Below are positions 25,896 to 33,700 of a DNA stretch of 35,236 bases, one piece after another; within the stretch, counting starts at the first letter, position 1, and the number at the start of each line of letters is the position of its first letter. Source of the stretch: Nitrospira sp. (GTDB lineage Bacteria > Nitrospirota > Nitrospiria > Nitrospirales > Nitrospiraceae); assembly GCA_025934915.1 (NCBI GenBank), contig JAICWG010000022.1, forward strand, positions 1 to 35,236. The letters are read 5' to 3'. Made by a program: the position numbers and the translations under genes. The notes beneath the pieces are model-generated. The model ran no database searches, was not told the DNA's origin, and worked only from the letters and a program-made list of their open reading frames with translations.

Positions 25896-25970
25896 GGCGC
25901 GGTAATCGGCGATGAGCGATCGGTGATCAGTTCCGGAAGTCCAGGGCCCCTCGTTACAGATCGTGGCTTG

Positions 25971-27059
25971 ATGAGTGCCCTGTCTCGGTCATCCCCGAAC
26001 ACGATCTTGTCGATCGCAGCAGCCGGTTGTTCCTGCGCCGCGTTGGCCGTCAGCTTTCTCGGCTTGGCTCAATTTGATCTGCCGATCACCAAGTATGTGC
26101 GATCGGTGACCATTCATCTACCCTGGGACCAACTCACCATTCCGTGGATGGCGTTCACCAGCGATACGGGGGACTGGATCGGCCAAGGCTGGCGGCTGGC
26201 AGCCTTGAGCCTTCTACTGCTCCTCGGCGCGTGGGCCCTTGAAAAGCCGACTATCAAGATAGTTGCTATCCAGTCCCTGATCGCCCATGGCATCGCCGCC
26301 GCGCTTGCCAACGGGCTGAAACACCTCGTCGGAAGGCCCCGACCGAAGTTCGTCCACTCGGGAGACTGGCAGATGACCCTTACCTTGGCATCGGGGCTGG
26401 ACTCTTTTCCATCAGGACATAGCACGGCGACTTTTGCCGTCGCGACGGTGCTGGCTAAACGGTTCCCTCTCCTCGGACCACTCTGTATCGCGATCGCTCT
26501 TTTCGTAGCACTCAGCCGTGTCCTTCGAGGATCGCATTTCCCGACCGATGTCCTTGGAGGGGCGGTGATCGGCATCCTCAGCGGATTCATCGCTACAGCC
26601 CCAGTAAGACAGTGGCGCACTTCAATGCAGGATGGACTACGACATGCGGCGATGGGGATGTCGGCATTGTTTGCCTTGCTCTGGGTTCTATCCCGTCGAA
26701 TGGAGGATGGAATGGTGGGGATCCTGTTCTTGACGCTAGGGGCTGCTGCGGTAGCGGGCGGTTTATGGATCCGGCGAACTTATTGGGTTCGCAGGGGGGG
26801 GATAGGAGTGAGCCGGCTATCGGATATCTCAGCGCTGTTGATGGCGTACGGCCTGGCTGCCATGACGACCTCACCCCTTGTCATCTCGTCGGTTGGATTC
26901 GTTTGCATGGCGTCATGGCTCCACGCGCTAGGTCGGAACGAAGACCACGGTGAGGAATCGCTTAGCCGATTCGTGATGCGGGAAAGCGTTCTAATCGGGG
27001 GACTGGCCCTTGCCATTCTGATTCTCATTGATGGGCGAGGGGTCCTGCCCTTTCAGTAA
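25971..27059 (+). CDS. PAP2-superfamily membrane phosphatase
   Basis: A membrane protein of about 362 residues with the three PAP2 motifs: K-x6-R-P (KHLVGRPRP), PSGH (FPSGHSTA) and S-R-x5-H-x3-D (SRVLRGSHFPTDVLGG). Relatives dephosphorylate lipid phosphates such as undecaprenyl pyrophosphate or phosphatidic acid on the periplasmic face. After the PAP2 core (about residues 60-210) there are four or more additional hydrophobic segments of unknown role. The frame is open to GTG 25923, but the sequence just upstream is a low-complexity CGATGAGCGATCGG-type stretch, so I prefer ATG 25971. The start is uncertain. It converges with the glycosyltransferase genes. Confidence 0.85.
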   Translation: MSALSRSSPNTILSIAAAGCSCAALAVSFLGLAQFDLPITKYVRSVTIHLPWDQLTIPWMAFTSDTGDWIGQGWRLAALSLLLLLGAWALEKPTIKIVAIQSLIAHGIAAALANGLKHLVGRPRPKFVHSGDWQMTLTLASGLDSFPSGHSTATFAVATVLAKRFPLLGPLCIAIALFVALSRVLRGSHFPTDVLGGAVIGILSGFIATAPVRQWRTSMQDGLRHAAMGMSALFALLWVLSRRMEDGMVGILFLTLGAAAVAGGLWIRRTYWVRRGGIGVSRLSDISALLMAYGLAAMTTSPLVISSVGFVCMASWLHALGRNEDHGEESLSRFVMRESVLIGGLALAILILIDGRGVLPFQ

Positions 27060-27133
27060 CGAATCATTGCGAAAGAGCTACGTTCAGTATTCCATTCAGA
27101 AAGAGGACCCCAAAAAGCGGAGTCGAGTGGAAG

Positions 27134-28963
27134 TCAGTGTCCAAGAGTCTTAGCAGGCGGTAGAGCGCCAACGTCTGCGCCAGGAGGCATGGTGACTATC
27201 TGTTGATTGCCTAACAAGACGTAGCCGTAGCGCTTGAGAATAGGCTGAAATTCAGCCGCTTCCCTTGGCAGGGCATCCTGAAAGTATTCGGGTAGTAGGA
27301 TCATCGTCCGACCTTCCTTGCTCAAAGCCGTACGTAACCGGTCGATTTCTCCGGCTGGGATAAAGGTCACCGTTCGCCGTGCGTAGAAGGCGATGGATGG
27401 CCTGGTTGAGCCGAACGCGATCAGTTGGTCGGTCGGATGCAGGTTGAGCCCTGCCGCATAGGCCAATTCCTGCGGCGGCGCAATCGCATATCGGTTGAGC
27501 CCTGGAATAACCGTCAGGATGGCGACAAGAAAAACACTCGCCAGGGCGCCGCCGGCCACTCCAAAGGCGATACCACGTTTGTTGTCGTTTAACCCGAAAT
27601 ACCCGATCAACCCCATCGAGACCACGACGATCGTCGCGCCGACGTAAGGACCGATACCCAGATCGAATTGAGCGGCAAGCGGGAACTCTTTGGTCATCTT
27701 CCCCGAAAATTTGTGATACAGGGAGGGCAAGCTTGCAAACCCGATCGCTACGAGATAGCCGATCCCCATCATAAAGTGGATCGATCCACGCAGTCCCTTT
27801 GTCGAAGGATCTTTCAAGCCCTGAGCCCAATACAAGGCGGCCAGCAAGGCGCAGGCAGGAAACAGGGGACCGATATAGTGAGGCAGACGGGTAGACGACA
27901 GAGTAAAGAAGATGAACACGCCCACGATCCACAGCCCCGCAAACCATTCCAACTCATTACCGGATCCTAGCGGTTCCTCAGATTCCGGCGATTCGTGCTT
28001 GTGGCCTCCAGCCATGCGGGATTCCCGCCAGCTCTGATAGGCGCGATAAAGCCCTGCCGGTAGGAACGCGCTCCACGGGTAAAAGCCCAACAGCAAAACA
28101 GGGAAATAGAACCACCAGCCCCCTCCATGTCCCTCCATCGGAGCGAGGAATCGTCCCACCGTGTGGACTTTCGCTTGAGAGGAGTACGCATCTCCATGGA
28201 CGAGGAACATGGCTGCATACCAGGGACCTGCGAGCATAAGGAAGAGCAACGTGCCGGAGAGAGGCGCGCCTTTCTTCCAAAAGCTCAGCCATTGCCGAGT
28301 GGCAGCGAGATACAAGAGAGCAGTGATCAATGGAACGGCGAATCCCACCGGCCCTTTCGTCAATGTTGCCAAGGCCATGCCGGCATAAAAGGCCCAGATC
28401 CAATGACGCCCCCTGCCCGGTTCGTGGAGGCCGAGCCAAAATCCGTAGAGCGACAGGGTGGCGAAGAAGATCAAGACGCTATCAGTAATCGCCATGCGCC
28501 CCAGTGCCAGCATCTCGATGTTCAACAACAACATCAGAGCGCCGAACAAACCGACGGTCGGACCGCGCAGCCTGGTGAGAAACAGATAGTGCATCACGAT
28601 TAACGCCACCCCGAACAGGGCCGAGGGTGCCCGCGCCGCAAACTCGTTCACGCCGAGCAGATGATAGGACAGCGTCATCAGCCAATACACAAAGACCGGT
28701 TTGGCAACACGCAGCTCGCCATTGAAGGTCGGAGTGATCAGGTCGCCCGAGGCGAACATCTCGCGACCGGCCTCCGCATTTCTGCCTTCGTCGCGATCCG
28801 TCAGACCCATGCCGCCGAGATTCAGGAAGAAAAGCAGACAGGACAGAAGCAAAAGGAGCAGCAGCTGTATAAGTTGCGATGGGGTACGATCCATGGCCGG
28901 ATGTGGCTGTTGCTCGCGCGTGAGGGAAGGCCCGGTATGGCCGTTGGTTTCCCAGTCGCTCAT
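27134..28963 (-). CDS. ArnT/PMT-type GT-C glycosyltransferase
   Basis: A polytopic membrane protein of about 609 residues. It has a hydrophilic N-terminus, TM1 (LLLLLLLSCLLFFLNLGG) and then GLTDRDEGRNAEAGREM, the acidic periplasmic loop motif of the ArnT/PMT (GT83/GT39) family where Asp/Glu acts in catalysis. About ten more hydrophobic helices follow, then a periplasmic C-terminal domain of about 160 residues. Enzymes of this type transfer a sugar from a polyprenyl-phosphate carrier to lipid A or another envelope acceptor. ATG 28963 overlaps the TGA of the LAB_N gene (ATGA), so I prefer it over the longer frame reaching 29128. The acceptor and sugar cannot be read from sequence. Confidence 0.9.
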   Translation of the reverse strand: MSDWETNGHTGPSLTREQQPHPAMDRTPSQLIQLLLLLLLSCLLFFLNLGGMGLTDRDEGRNAEAGREMFASGDLITPTFNGELRVAKPVFVYWLMTLSYHLLGVNEFAARAPSALFGVALIVMHYLFLTRLRGPTVGLFGALMLLLNIEMLALGRMAITDSVLIFFATLSLYGFWLGLHEPGRGRHWIWAFYAGMALATLTKGPVGFAVPLITALLYLAATRQWLSFWKKGAPLSGTLLFLMLAGPWYAAMFLVHGDAYSSQAKVHTVGRFLAPMEGHGGGWWFYFPVLLLGFYPWSAFLPAGLYRAYQSWRESRMAGGHKHESPESEEPLGSGNELEWFAGLWIVGVFIFFTLSSTRLPHYIGPLFPACALLAALYWAQGLKDPSTKGLRGSIHFMMGIGYLVAIGFASLPSLYHKFSGKMTKEFPLAAQFDLGIGPYVGATIVVVSMGLIGYFGLNDNKRGIAFGVAGGALASVFLVAILTVIPGLNRYAIAPPQELAYAAGLNLHPTDQLIAFGSTRPSIAFYARRTVTFIPAGEIDRLRTALSKEGRTMILLPEYFQDALPREAAEFQPILKRYGYVLLGNQQIVTMPPGADVGALPPAKTLGH

Positions 28964-29250
28964 GCTGCCGGCCGAGCCTGGTCTTTGGTTTGATTGGCGC
29001 GGTGAACGAGGACGAGATTGCGTAGATAGACGACCGATCCGAGCCCTTGTCCAGAAATAAAAACAGGGTCCATGCGGTAGATCGCATAGGTGAGCGTAAT
29101 CAACCCTCCAATGAGACTCATGTACCAAAAGGCAATAGGCACACGACTTTCAGCGCTCCGCTCGGATGCGATCCATTGAATCAACCAACGACCGAAAAAG
29201 AGCCCTTGGCCGAGGAAGCCGATACCGATCCAGATGGTCTCAGTACTCAT
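28960..29250 (-). CDS. LAB_N-domain small membrane protein
   Basis: A 96-residue protein with three hydrophobic helices matching the lipid-A-disaccharide-synthase N-terminal (LAB_N) domain: GFLGQGLFFGRWLIQW, SERSAESRVPIAFWYMS, and a final VVYLRNLVLV. In this family the domain is often stand-alone and located between a GT2 and a GT-C glycosyltransferase, as here. Its role is not settled. The arrangement suggests handling or flipping of the lipid-linked sugar, analogous to the ArnE/F small proteins, which is inference. It ends by overlapping the ArnT-like start. Confidence 0.88.
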   Translation of the reverse strand: MSTETIWIGIGFLGQGLFFGRWLIQWIASERSAESRVPIAFWYMSLIGGLITLTYAIYRMDPVFISGQGLGSVVYLRNLVLVHRANQTKDQARPAA

Positions 29251-29304
29251 GAGGTGTCGGGAGAGCAGTCGTCATCGTCGTTCCGGAGCGTGAAGGTCTC
29301 AGTC

Positions 29305-30057
29305 TCATTCGCGGTGGATCGCGTCACCGTCACGGAATTTGTAGAGCAACACGCGATCCTGCATCCATCGGACCGCGATCAGATCATAGAGCGATTTGAA
29401 CAGGCGGTTCCCCATGCCGTACTTGGACACTCCGTGGATTCGCGGATAATGTCTGACCGGCACCTCCGTCACGGTGAATCCATGCATCAAAGCCAGCGCG
29501 GGAAAGAAGCGGTGCATCCCCTCAAAGAGTCGGATGCGCTCCAGCACAGGCCGTCGGAAAATCTTGAGCGGACATGCCGTGTCGTGCATGCCGTCATGCG
29601 TGAAGAGATTCCGTATGCGGTTGGCGATCAATGAGGAGAATTTCCTCACCAGGCCGTCCTGCCGTTGCTGCCTCCACCCACAGACCACGTCGTGCGACGC
29701 CGTATAAGGAAGCAGTTTCAAGATATCTTCGCTGTCTTGCTGGAGATCACCGTCGATCTGGATGATGATCTCACCGGAAGATTGATGAAAGCCGGCTTCA
29801 AGCGCGCAGGTCTTGCCGTAATTTCGATCGAAGTGGAACACCCGCATGTTGGAATGTTCGCGTGCCAATCGGTCCAGCTCGTCGCTGCTGTCGTCGCTGC
29901 TCCCATCGTCAACGAAGAGAATCTCGTAAGGGCGGGAGTGTGACAGTTCATGGGAATCCATGACTTTTAAGAGGCCGGTGAGGAGAGGGGACAGGTTCTC
30001 GCGCTCATCCTTGATCGGGATGATCACTGAGGCCCAAGGGTTGGATGGCGACGTCAT
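29305..30057 (-). CDS. GT2-family glycosyltransferase (ArnC/DPM1-like)
   Basis: A cytoplasmic GT-A fold enzyme of about 250 residues. It shows ASVIIPIKDERENL, EILFVDDGSSDDS, the DxD region QIDGDLQQDSEDI and a DGMHDTACPLKIFRR segment as in dolichol-phosphate-mannose synthase and ArnC relatives. The C-terminal region is PVRHYPRIHGVSKYGMGNR, a family signature. It lacks obvious C-terminal membrane helices, unlike ArnC. The expected reaction is transfer of a nucleotide-activated sugar to polyprenyl phosphate. ATG 30057 (MTSPSNPW) is chosen because the residues upstream of it in the open frame do not resemble the family. It is followed by the LAB_N and ArnT-like genes. Confidence 0.9.
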   Translation of the reverse strand: MTSPSNPWASVIIPIKDERENLSPLLTGLLKVMDSHELSHSRPYEILFVDDGSSDDSSDELDRLAREHSNMRVFHFDRNYGKTCALEAGFHQSSGEIIIQIDGDLQQDSEDILKLLPYTASHDVVCGWRQQRQDGLVRKFSSLIANRIRNLFTHDGMHDTACPLKIFRRPVLERIRLFEGMHRFFPALALMHGFTVTEVPVRHYPRIHGVSKYGMGNRLFKSLYDLIAVRWMQDRVLLYKFRDGDAIHRE

Positions 30058-30175
30058 GATACGTAAAACTCGATCCGCGGCCGGAGACTGGATTAGTAAG
30101 TGGCGCATTCTAGCGGATGGTTGGCGGAGGGTCAAACGTGCGGCTGCAATGGACTGGGTGTTAATGGCAATCCTG

Positions 30176-30736
30176 CTACTTGCCGGATGCCACGATGGTA
30201 AAACGCATCGTGCCCATTAAGCTCGTCTCGTTGATTTGCTCACCCACATGAATCTCGACTTTATAGTGACCGGGTTTCCAACCGCCCTTTGGGGGAGACA
30301 GTTTGAGGTAACCGCTGTCATCTTCCAGTGCGATGTGCATGGCGTCTTCGCTGACGATGGTCTCCGGTGCGAGGCCGGCTACCATCTCGGGTGCACAGCG
30401 GCCGAAGACCTTGAACCCTTGATAGTGTTGATGGAGCGAGAACACGATAAAAATAGCTGGGACGTCCGGAGCGAAGCGGTCGGTGGGTTTGACTGGCATG
30501 ATTTCGTGAGTACGCTGAAATCCCATTCGCTCCTCAAAATCTTCCGCCAAAGCAATGGAACGAAACATGCCCTGCGGCGGCGCATCGAAATCGTAGGCCC
30601 TCACGTCCTCTGTGCGATTTTGAAACTCCGACATCGGTACGTTTTCGGTAAGAGGCAGATCTTCAGCTGCAGCCGCTTGGCACCACAGGAAGGAACCGGC
30701 GACCACGATTCCCAGACGGAAGACTTCGTTCATCAT
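30176..30736 (-). CDS. Exported protein of unknown function
   Basis: A 186-residue protein with a signal peptide (RLGIVVAGSFLWCQAAAAE). The mature part has no domain I recognise. The C-terminal section GGWKPGHYKVEIHVGEQINE followed by MGTMRFTIVA looks like a single Ig/FN3-like beta sandwich of the type that ends periplasmic accessory proteins. A tryptophan and several prolines occur in the PPKGGWKPG turn. ATG 30736 or 30733. It is divergent from the MidA-like gene and may belong to the glycosylation block on the same strand. Confidence 0.7.
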   Translation of the reverse strand: MMNEVFRLGIVVAGSFLWCQAAAAEDLPLTENVPMSEFQNRTEDVRAYDFDAPPQGMFRSIALAEDFEERMGFQRTHEIMPVKPTDRFAPDVPAIFIVFSLHQHYQGFKVFGRCAPEMVAGLAPETIVSEDAMHIALEDDSGYLKLSPPKGGWKPGHYKVEIHVGEQINETSLMGTMRFTIVASGK

Positions 30737-30744
30737 GCCTGTCT

Positions 30745-30771
30745 GCTATACCCTTGAGACGGCGCTGTCAA
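30745..30771 (-). promoter_or_regulatory. Candidate sigma70 promoter for the exported-protein gene
   Basis: Read on the minus strand: TTGACA (30771-30766), a 15-base spacer and TATAGC (30750-30745). The -35 is perfect and the -10 has four of six matches; the spacer is short. The predicted transcription start would fall within a few bases of the ATG at 30736, implying a leaderless or very short 5' UTR. No strong ribosome-binding site is seen there. Confidence 0.3.
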
Positions 30772-30830
30772 TAAACTATCGGTCAAGTTAGCCATTGCGG
30801 CGTTTTCCGGGCTTCTGTTAGGATTTCACC

Positions 30831-30842
30831 GACCGTACGGTC
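30831..30842. promoter_or_regulatory. Perfect 12-bp palindrome upstream of MidA-like gene
   Basis: GACCGTACGGTC is fully symmetric and lies 45 bases upstream of the methyltransferase start, in the divergent intergenic region. CGGTCAAGT overlapping its right half (30838-30846) also occurs at 30780-30788. This could be an operator pair; nothing identifies the regulator. Confidence 0.3.
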
Positions 30843-30887
30843 AAGTCATCAATCAGGAATCATGACCAGTGACTGTGAGACGTGAGA

Positions 30888-32327
30888 ATGTTGCAAGATG
30901 CTGACGCCCTTCCGCAGCTGATCGGGGAATATAAGCCGCTCGATCAGTGGCAGACCCATCTCAACCAGCTTTTTTATGGATTGAGGGGGGACAAGCTCCG
31001 ATCTTATTACCAGACCTACGCCTCGGCAGACTTCCGGCTCGCCCATGCACTGGCGGCCGATTATTACGAGCGCGTGACGAAGCGCGAGAAGGCTGGAAAT
31101 CGTCAACCGTCGCCTGCCGACCGGATAATGGCTGACGAATCACGCTTGACGGTTCTGGAACTGGGGCCCGGGAACGGGAATCTCGCCGCTTGCTTTCTCA
31201 GTCATCTCAAAACCCTCGATAGACAAAGCACGATCTATCCACGTATTCGGTATGTCATGGTCGATTGGCAACAAACGGTGCTGGATGATGCTCTGGCACA
31301 TCCCGATCTGGCGAGACATCGCGTGCAAGTCGAAACCCATCAGGGATCTGTCGAGCATTTGGCCGGAATCGCCGATGCCAGTGTCGACCGGATCATCTGT
31401 AACGAGCTGTGGAACGATCTGCCGACGAAATTGCTGGCGAAACATGGCGGCGAGGTCGAGGAAGAGTATCTCCGCCCCAACCTCAGCGAGTCGCTCCATG
31501 CCAAGATTCAAGATTGGTCGGCGTTTGTCCGGGCTTTTCAGGAGAAGAATCTTGCAACGCTCAAGACCGTTCCTCCCTTCCTCGATGAACTGGTCTGGGA
31601 AAAAGAATACCGCAAAGTTGAATGGAAAGACGTGCCTTATCGGAAGACGATCGCGGAATTTCTGCAGTCCATCGATCAAGACGTCTTGGTTCCCGTCAAT
31701 GTCGGCGCCTTTGCGACCCTGAAAGAAGCCAAGCGGCTTCTGGCGTCGGATGCGATTGGTCTCAGTGTGTTTGATGCGGGTACCGGAGACATGAAGGTGT
31801 TGAACGATCCAGAGAAGCCCTGCTACGGCCAGTTCGGTGGACAATACAGCTTCATGATCAACTTTGCGTTGGTCGAGTCTGTGGCCAAGCAACTGGGGAT
31901 GAAGCAGGGGACGTGGGAGCCGCAGAGGGAATTCGTAGGACGGTCGTTGAATACCAATGTGATCACGCTCATGGATCTGTTGGCGACGCACCTGTCCGCC
32001 GGGCCGAAACTGCAAGCCTGGGAACAAGACAGGCTTGTGTTGAAGACCATTAAAGCGTTAAACGAGACATTCGAAAGCTCCTATTGTCGCCGAATTGATT
32101 TCCCTCTCAACACCACTACGCCTTCTGAGGAGCGCGAAACTTTGGGCGCGCTCCTGCGCTCATTGAAAGACAACGGTATTCCCGACACTGTGGCCTACCT
32201 GTCTGAAGAAGAACTCACCCGCGCTCAAAAAGACTTGGAAGAGATCGGTTACGATAGCGAAGCTATAAGAATGACCTTGAACGCCCCGCCCGGTCCAATC
32301 GAGTATTGCCACTTTACCTGCCGGTGA
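30888..32327 (+). CDS. MidA-type (DUF185) SAM-dependent methyltransferase
   Basis: A class I methyltransferase of about 479 residues. The SAM-binding motif I is LTVLELGPGNGNLA (about residues 88-101), followed by RYVMVDWQQTVLDDALAHP and the MidA-characteristic IICNELWNDLPTKLL. MidA/NDUFAF7 relatives methylate an arginine of respiratory complex I in mitochondria; bacterial members have less defined substrates. ATG 30888 and GTG 30882 are adjacent possible starts. The length exceeds the common ~380; the C-terminal ~100 residues may be an extra helical domain. It is not in an obvious operon. Confidence 0.8.
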   Translation: MLQDADALPQLIGEYKPLDQWQTHLNQLFYGLRGDKLRSYYQTYASADFRLAHALAADYYERVTKREKAGNRQPSPADRIMADESRLTVLELGPGNGNLAACFLSHLKTLDRQSTIYPRIRYVMVDWQQTVLDDALAHPDLARHRVQVETHQGSVEHLAGIADASVDRIICNELWNDLPTKLLAKHGGEVEEEYLRPNLSESLHAKIQDWSAFVRAFQEKNLATLKTVPPFLDELVWEKEYRKVEWKDVPYRKTIAEFLQSIDQDVLVPVNVGAFATLKEAKRLLASDAIGLSVFDAGTGDMKVLNDPEKPCYGQFGGQYSFMINFALVESVAKQLGMKQGTWEPQREFVGRSLNTNVITLMDLLATHLSAGPKLQAWEQDRLVLKTIKALNETFESSYCRRIDFPLNTTTPSEERETLGALLRSLKDNGIPDTVAYLSEEELTRAQKDLEEIGYDSEAIRMTLNAPPGPIEYCHFTCR

Positions 32328-32510
32328 GTCCGAGAACATAAATACATAAACAGTACTACGCGTCTTGGGACTCTACCTCTCTGACTCAGGCCTTCTGTGT
32401 ATCCATTTCGATTCTTTCTCCTCTCGATACTCAATCATCCACCAGAGAAAAACCATCCATATCAGTGATTTCACGTAGCATGATCAGCGGCACAGCGCTT
32501 GCCATTTAGC

Positions 32511-32932
32511 ATAATCAGAATACCTATAGTGATCAATCCACGGACAAGCACAAAGTGCAGGGACCTCTGGGCGACGTGCATCGAGGCTTTCTGGGCGCGT
32601 TCGAACTGGTCAAGGACGACCTCCTCAATGCCATCCAAGGGCTACGCAATAAGAGCAATCCGCAGTCGCTCTGGTGTACCGGCCACAGTCTGGGTGGGGC
32701 GCTAGCGGTCGTTGCGGCGGCTCAGCTGCTGATGGTTGGACACAAGGTCAACAGCCTGTATACCTTTGACCAGCCTCGTGTCGGTGATGAGACTTTCGCG
32801 ACCGAATGTGCTCGCCGCATGGCCGGGCAGCACTTTCGTTTCGTCAACAACGACACGGTCACGCGTGCTCCACCACGCGTGTTTGACTATGCGCATGCGG
32901 GCGAGCTTCGGTACATTCATGGCATAGCGTAA
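32511..32932 (+). pseudogene. Class 3 (fungal-type) lipase remnant, 5' truncated
   Basis: A reading frame open after TAG about 32508, with a possible GTG start at 32555. It encodes the C-terminal half of a Lipase_3 alpha/beta-hydrolase. The region starts DVHRGFLGAF, then the nucleophile elbow TGHSLGGALAVVAAA, LYTFDQPRVGDETFA, the catalytic Asp region RFVNNDTVTRAPP and the catalytic His region YAHAGELRYIHG. The family's N-terminal part before VHxGF, about 100 residues, is missing, and 180 bases upstream show no trace of it. The catalytic residues are present, but the fold is incomplete. It is likely a degraded gene, ending directly against the remains of a convergent gene. Confidence 0.75.
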
Positions 32933-33417
32933 TAGATCCTCGCTGATGCATTGGCGTCCGGTCTGACGCAGGTTCTCGTAGCTGAAACTGAAAACAGCCC
33001 GGTAGAGCGCATGTGTCTCATCGAGAGACCAGATGAAGACTACCCGATCGAGGCGAAGAAAATTCCCACCGCTGTGACGACCAGCAACCGCGGTCGCGGA
33101 TGAACCTGGTAAATAGTCATGGCGCAGACGATGACGGTATAAATTCCGGCCACCAGCGCAACCACCACGGTCGTCAGCCAGATATACCGGGACTTGACCT
33201 CAACCAGAAATTGCGAAGGGTCCAACGGTTTGGTTGAGGCTTCGGAGGCGGGGTGCATCAGCCGGTGCGTGAGAGTGTGAAAATCCTCCACCGTGATGTT
33301 TGAGCCGAATTCAAACAGGCTTGTGGCGAGAAACAGAATGAACAGCGATGGGATTATGAGAAGCAGAAAGCGATAGTCGGAAGTAAATGAGGCAGTCCGG
33401 GGCGTCATGGCATCCAA
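32933..33417 (-). pseudogene. Frameshifted membrane-protein gene of unknown function
   Basis: Read from ATG 33417, 125 codons encode a protein with three hydrophobic segments (FLLLIIPSLFILFLATSLF, WLTTVVVALVAGIYTVIVCA, LLVVTAVGIFFASIG) and end at TAG 33040. The third helix is cut in its middle. Shifting frame by one base at about 33043 restores the helix (GIFFASIG then VVFIWSL) and continues DETHALYRAVFSFSYENLRQ... to about 32933, where it meets the lipase remnant. This continuation has natural amino-acid composition, so I read one gene with a frameshift and a missing or scrambled 3' end. The family is not recognised. Confidence 0.6.
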
Positions 33418-33468
33418 GCCCTGGCGATAGGAATCTCACGCGCAAGCGAATGGTGGGCATCCTAGCAC

Positions 33469-33487
33469 AACGGCGCTTGCTGTTTTT
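33469..33487 (+). terminator. Weak candidate intrinsic terminator upstream of riboswitch
   Basis: AACGGC-GCTT-GCTGTT forms a six-pair stem (one G-U) with a four-base loop, followed by a short T run. It would insulate the riboswitch promoter from plus-strand transcripts coming from the lipase remnant. The stem is short and the T run brief. Confidence 0.25.
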
Positions 33488-33494
33488 AGAAACC

Positions 33495-33523
33495 TTGACT
33501 TTGATATGGCAAAGTAATATTTT
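33495..33523 (+). promoter_or_regulatory. Sigma70-like promoter driving the riboswitch transcript
   Basis: TTGACT (33495-33500), a 17-base spacer and TATTTT (33518-33523). The predicted transcription start near 33530 lies about 10 bases before the first paired base of the riboswitch aptamer, the position expected for a riboswitch leader. An alternative -10, TAATAT (33515-33520), has a 14-base spacer. Confidence 0.55.
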
Positions 33524-33540
33524 GTTAAAAATCGTTCCAA

Positions 33541-33642
33541 AAGGGAAACTAGGGTTCCGGCTGCCTTCAGTGGGAGTGTCTGGTCCGAGAGTTTCCGGCC
33601 TCGCATAACGAGGCTCCACGGAGGGATAAAAGCCCGGGAGAT
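33541..33642 (+). ncRNA. Guanidine-I (ykkC, subtype 1-like) riboswitch
   Basis: A cis-acting aptamer in the 5' leader of the permease transcript. The conserved ykkC blocks occur in order: ACTAGGGTTCCG (33548-33559), CTGGTCCGAGAG (33580-33591) and ACGGAGGGATAAAAGCCCGG (33618-33637) with a GAGA tail. P1 is formed by GGAAAC (33544-33549) with GTTTCC (33591-33596). P2 is GCCTCG-CATAA-CGAGGC (33598-33614). These are the sequence and pairing landmarks of RF00442. ykkC subtype 1 senses guanidinium; other ykkC subtypes sense ppGpp or PRPP. The downstream permease rather than amino-acid or purine biosynthesis genes favours guanidine. A covariance-model search would settle the subtype. Confidence 0.92.
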
Positions 33643-33695
33643 CATGTACTGAGGTACATGGCCTTTTGGGAATTTAGCCTTTCCAACAGGAGGCT
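33643..33695 (+). promoter_or_regulatory. Predicted riboswitch expression platform
   Basis: After the aptamer there is a perfect seven-pair hairpin CATGTAC-TGAG-GTACATG (33643-33660). GGCCTTTT (33660-33667) can pair with AAAAGCC of the aptamer P3 core (33628-33634), with one bulged C. AGCCT (33676-33680) can pair with AGGCT (33691-33695), which overlaps the strong AGGAGG (33688-33693). No long T run follows, so control of translation initiation is more likely than intrinsic termination. This is hand-folded and provisional. Confidence 0.4.
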
Positions 33696-33700
33696 TCGTT

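Noticed and set aside
25896..25970. Low-complexity CGATGAGCGATCGG-type stretch as a regulatory repeat or tandem array
   Set aside because: It contains only loosely repeated units over about 30 bases; it was used only as a reason to doubt the upstream GTG start of the PAP2 gene.
27134..29128. A 664-codon version of the ArnT-like gene starting at 29128
   Set aside because: The first 55 codons overlap the LAB_N gene in another frame and are hydrophilic without family resemblance; ATG 28963 overlaps the LAB_N stop as ATGA.
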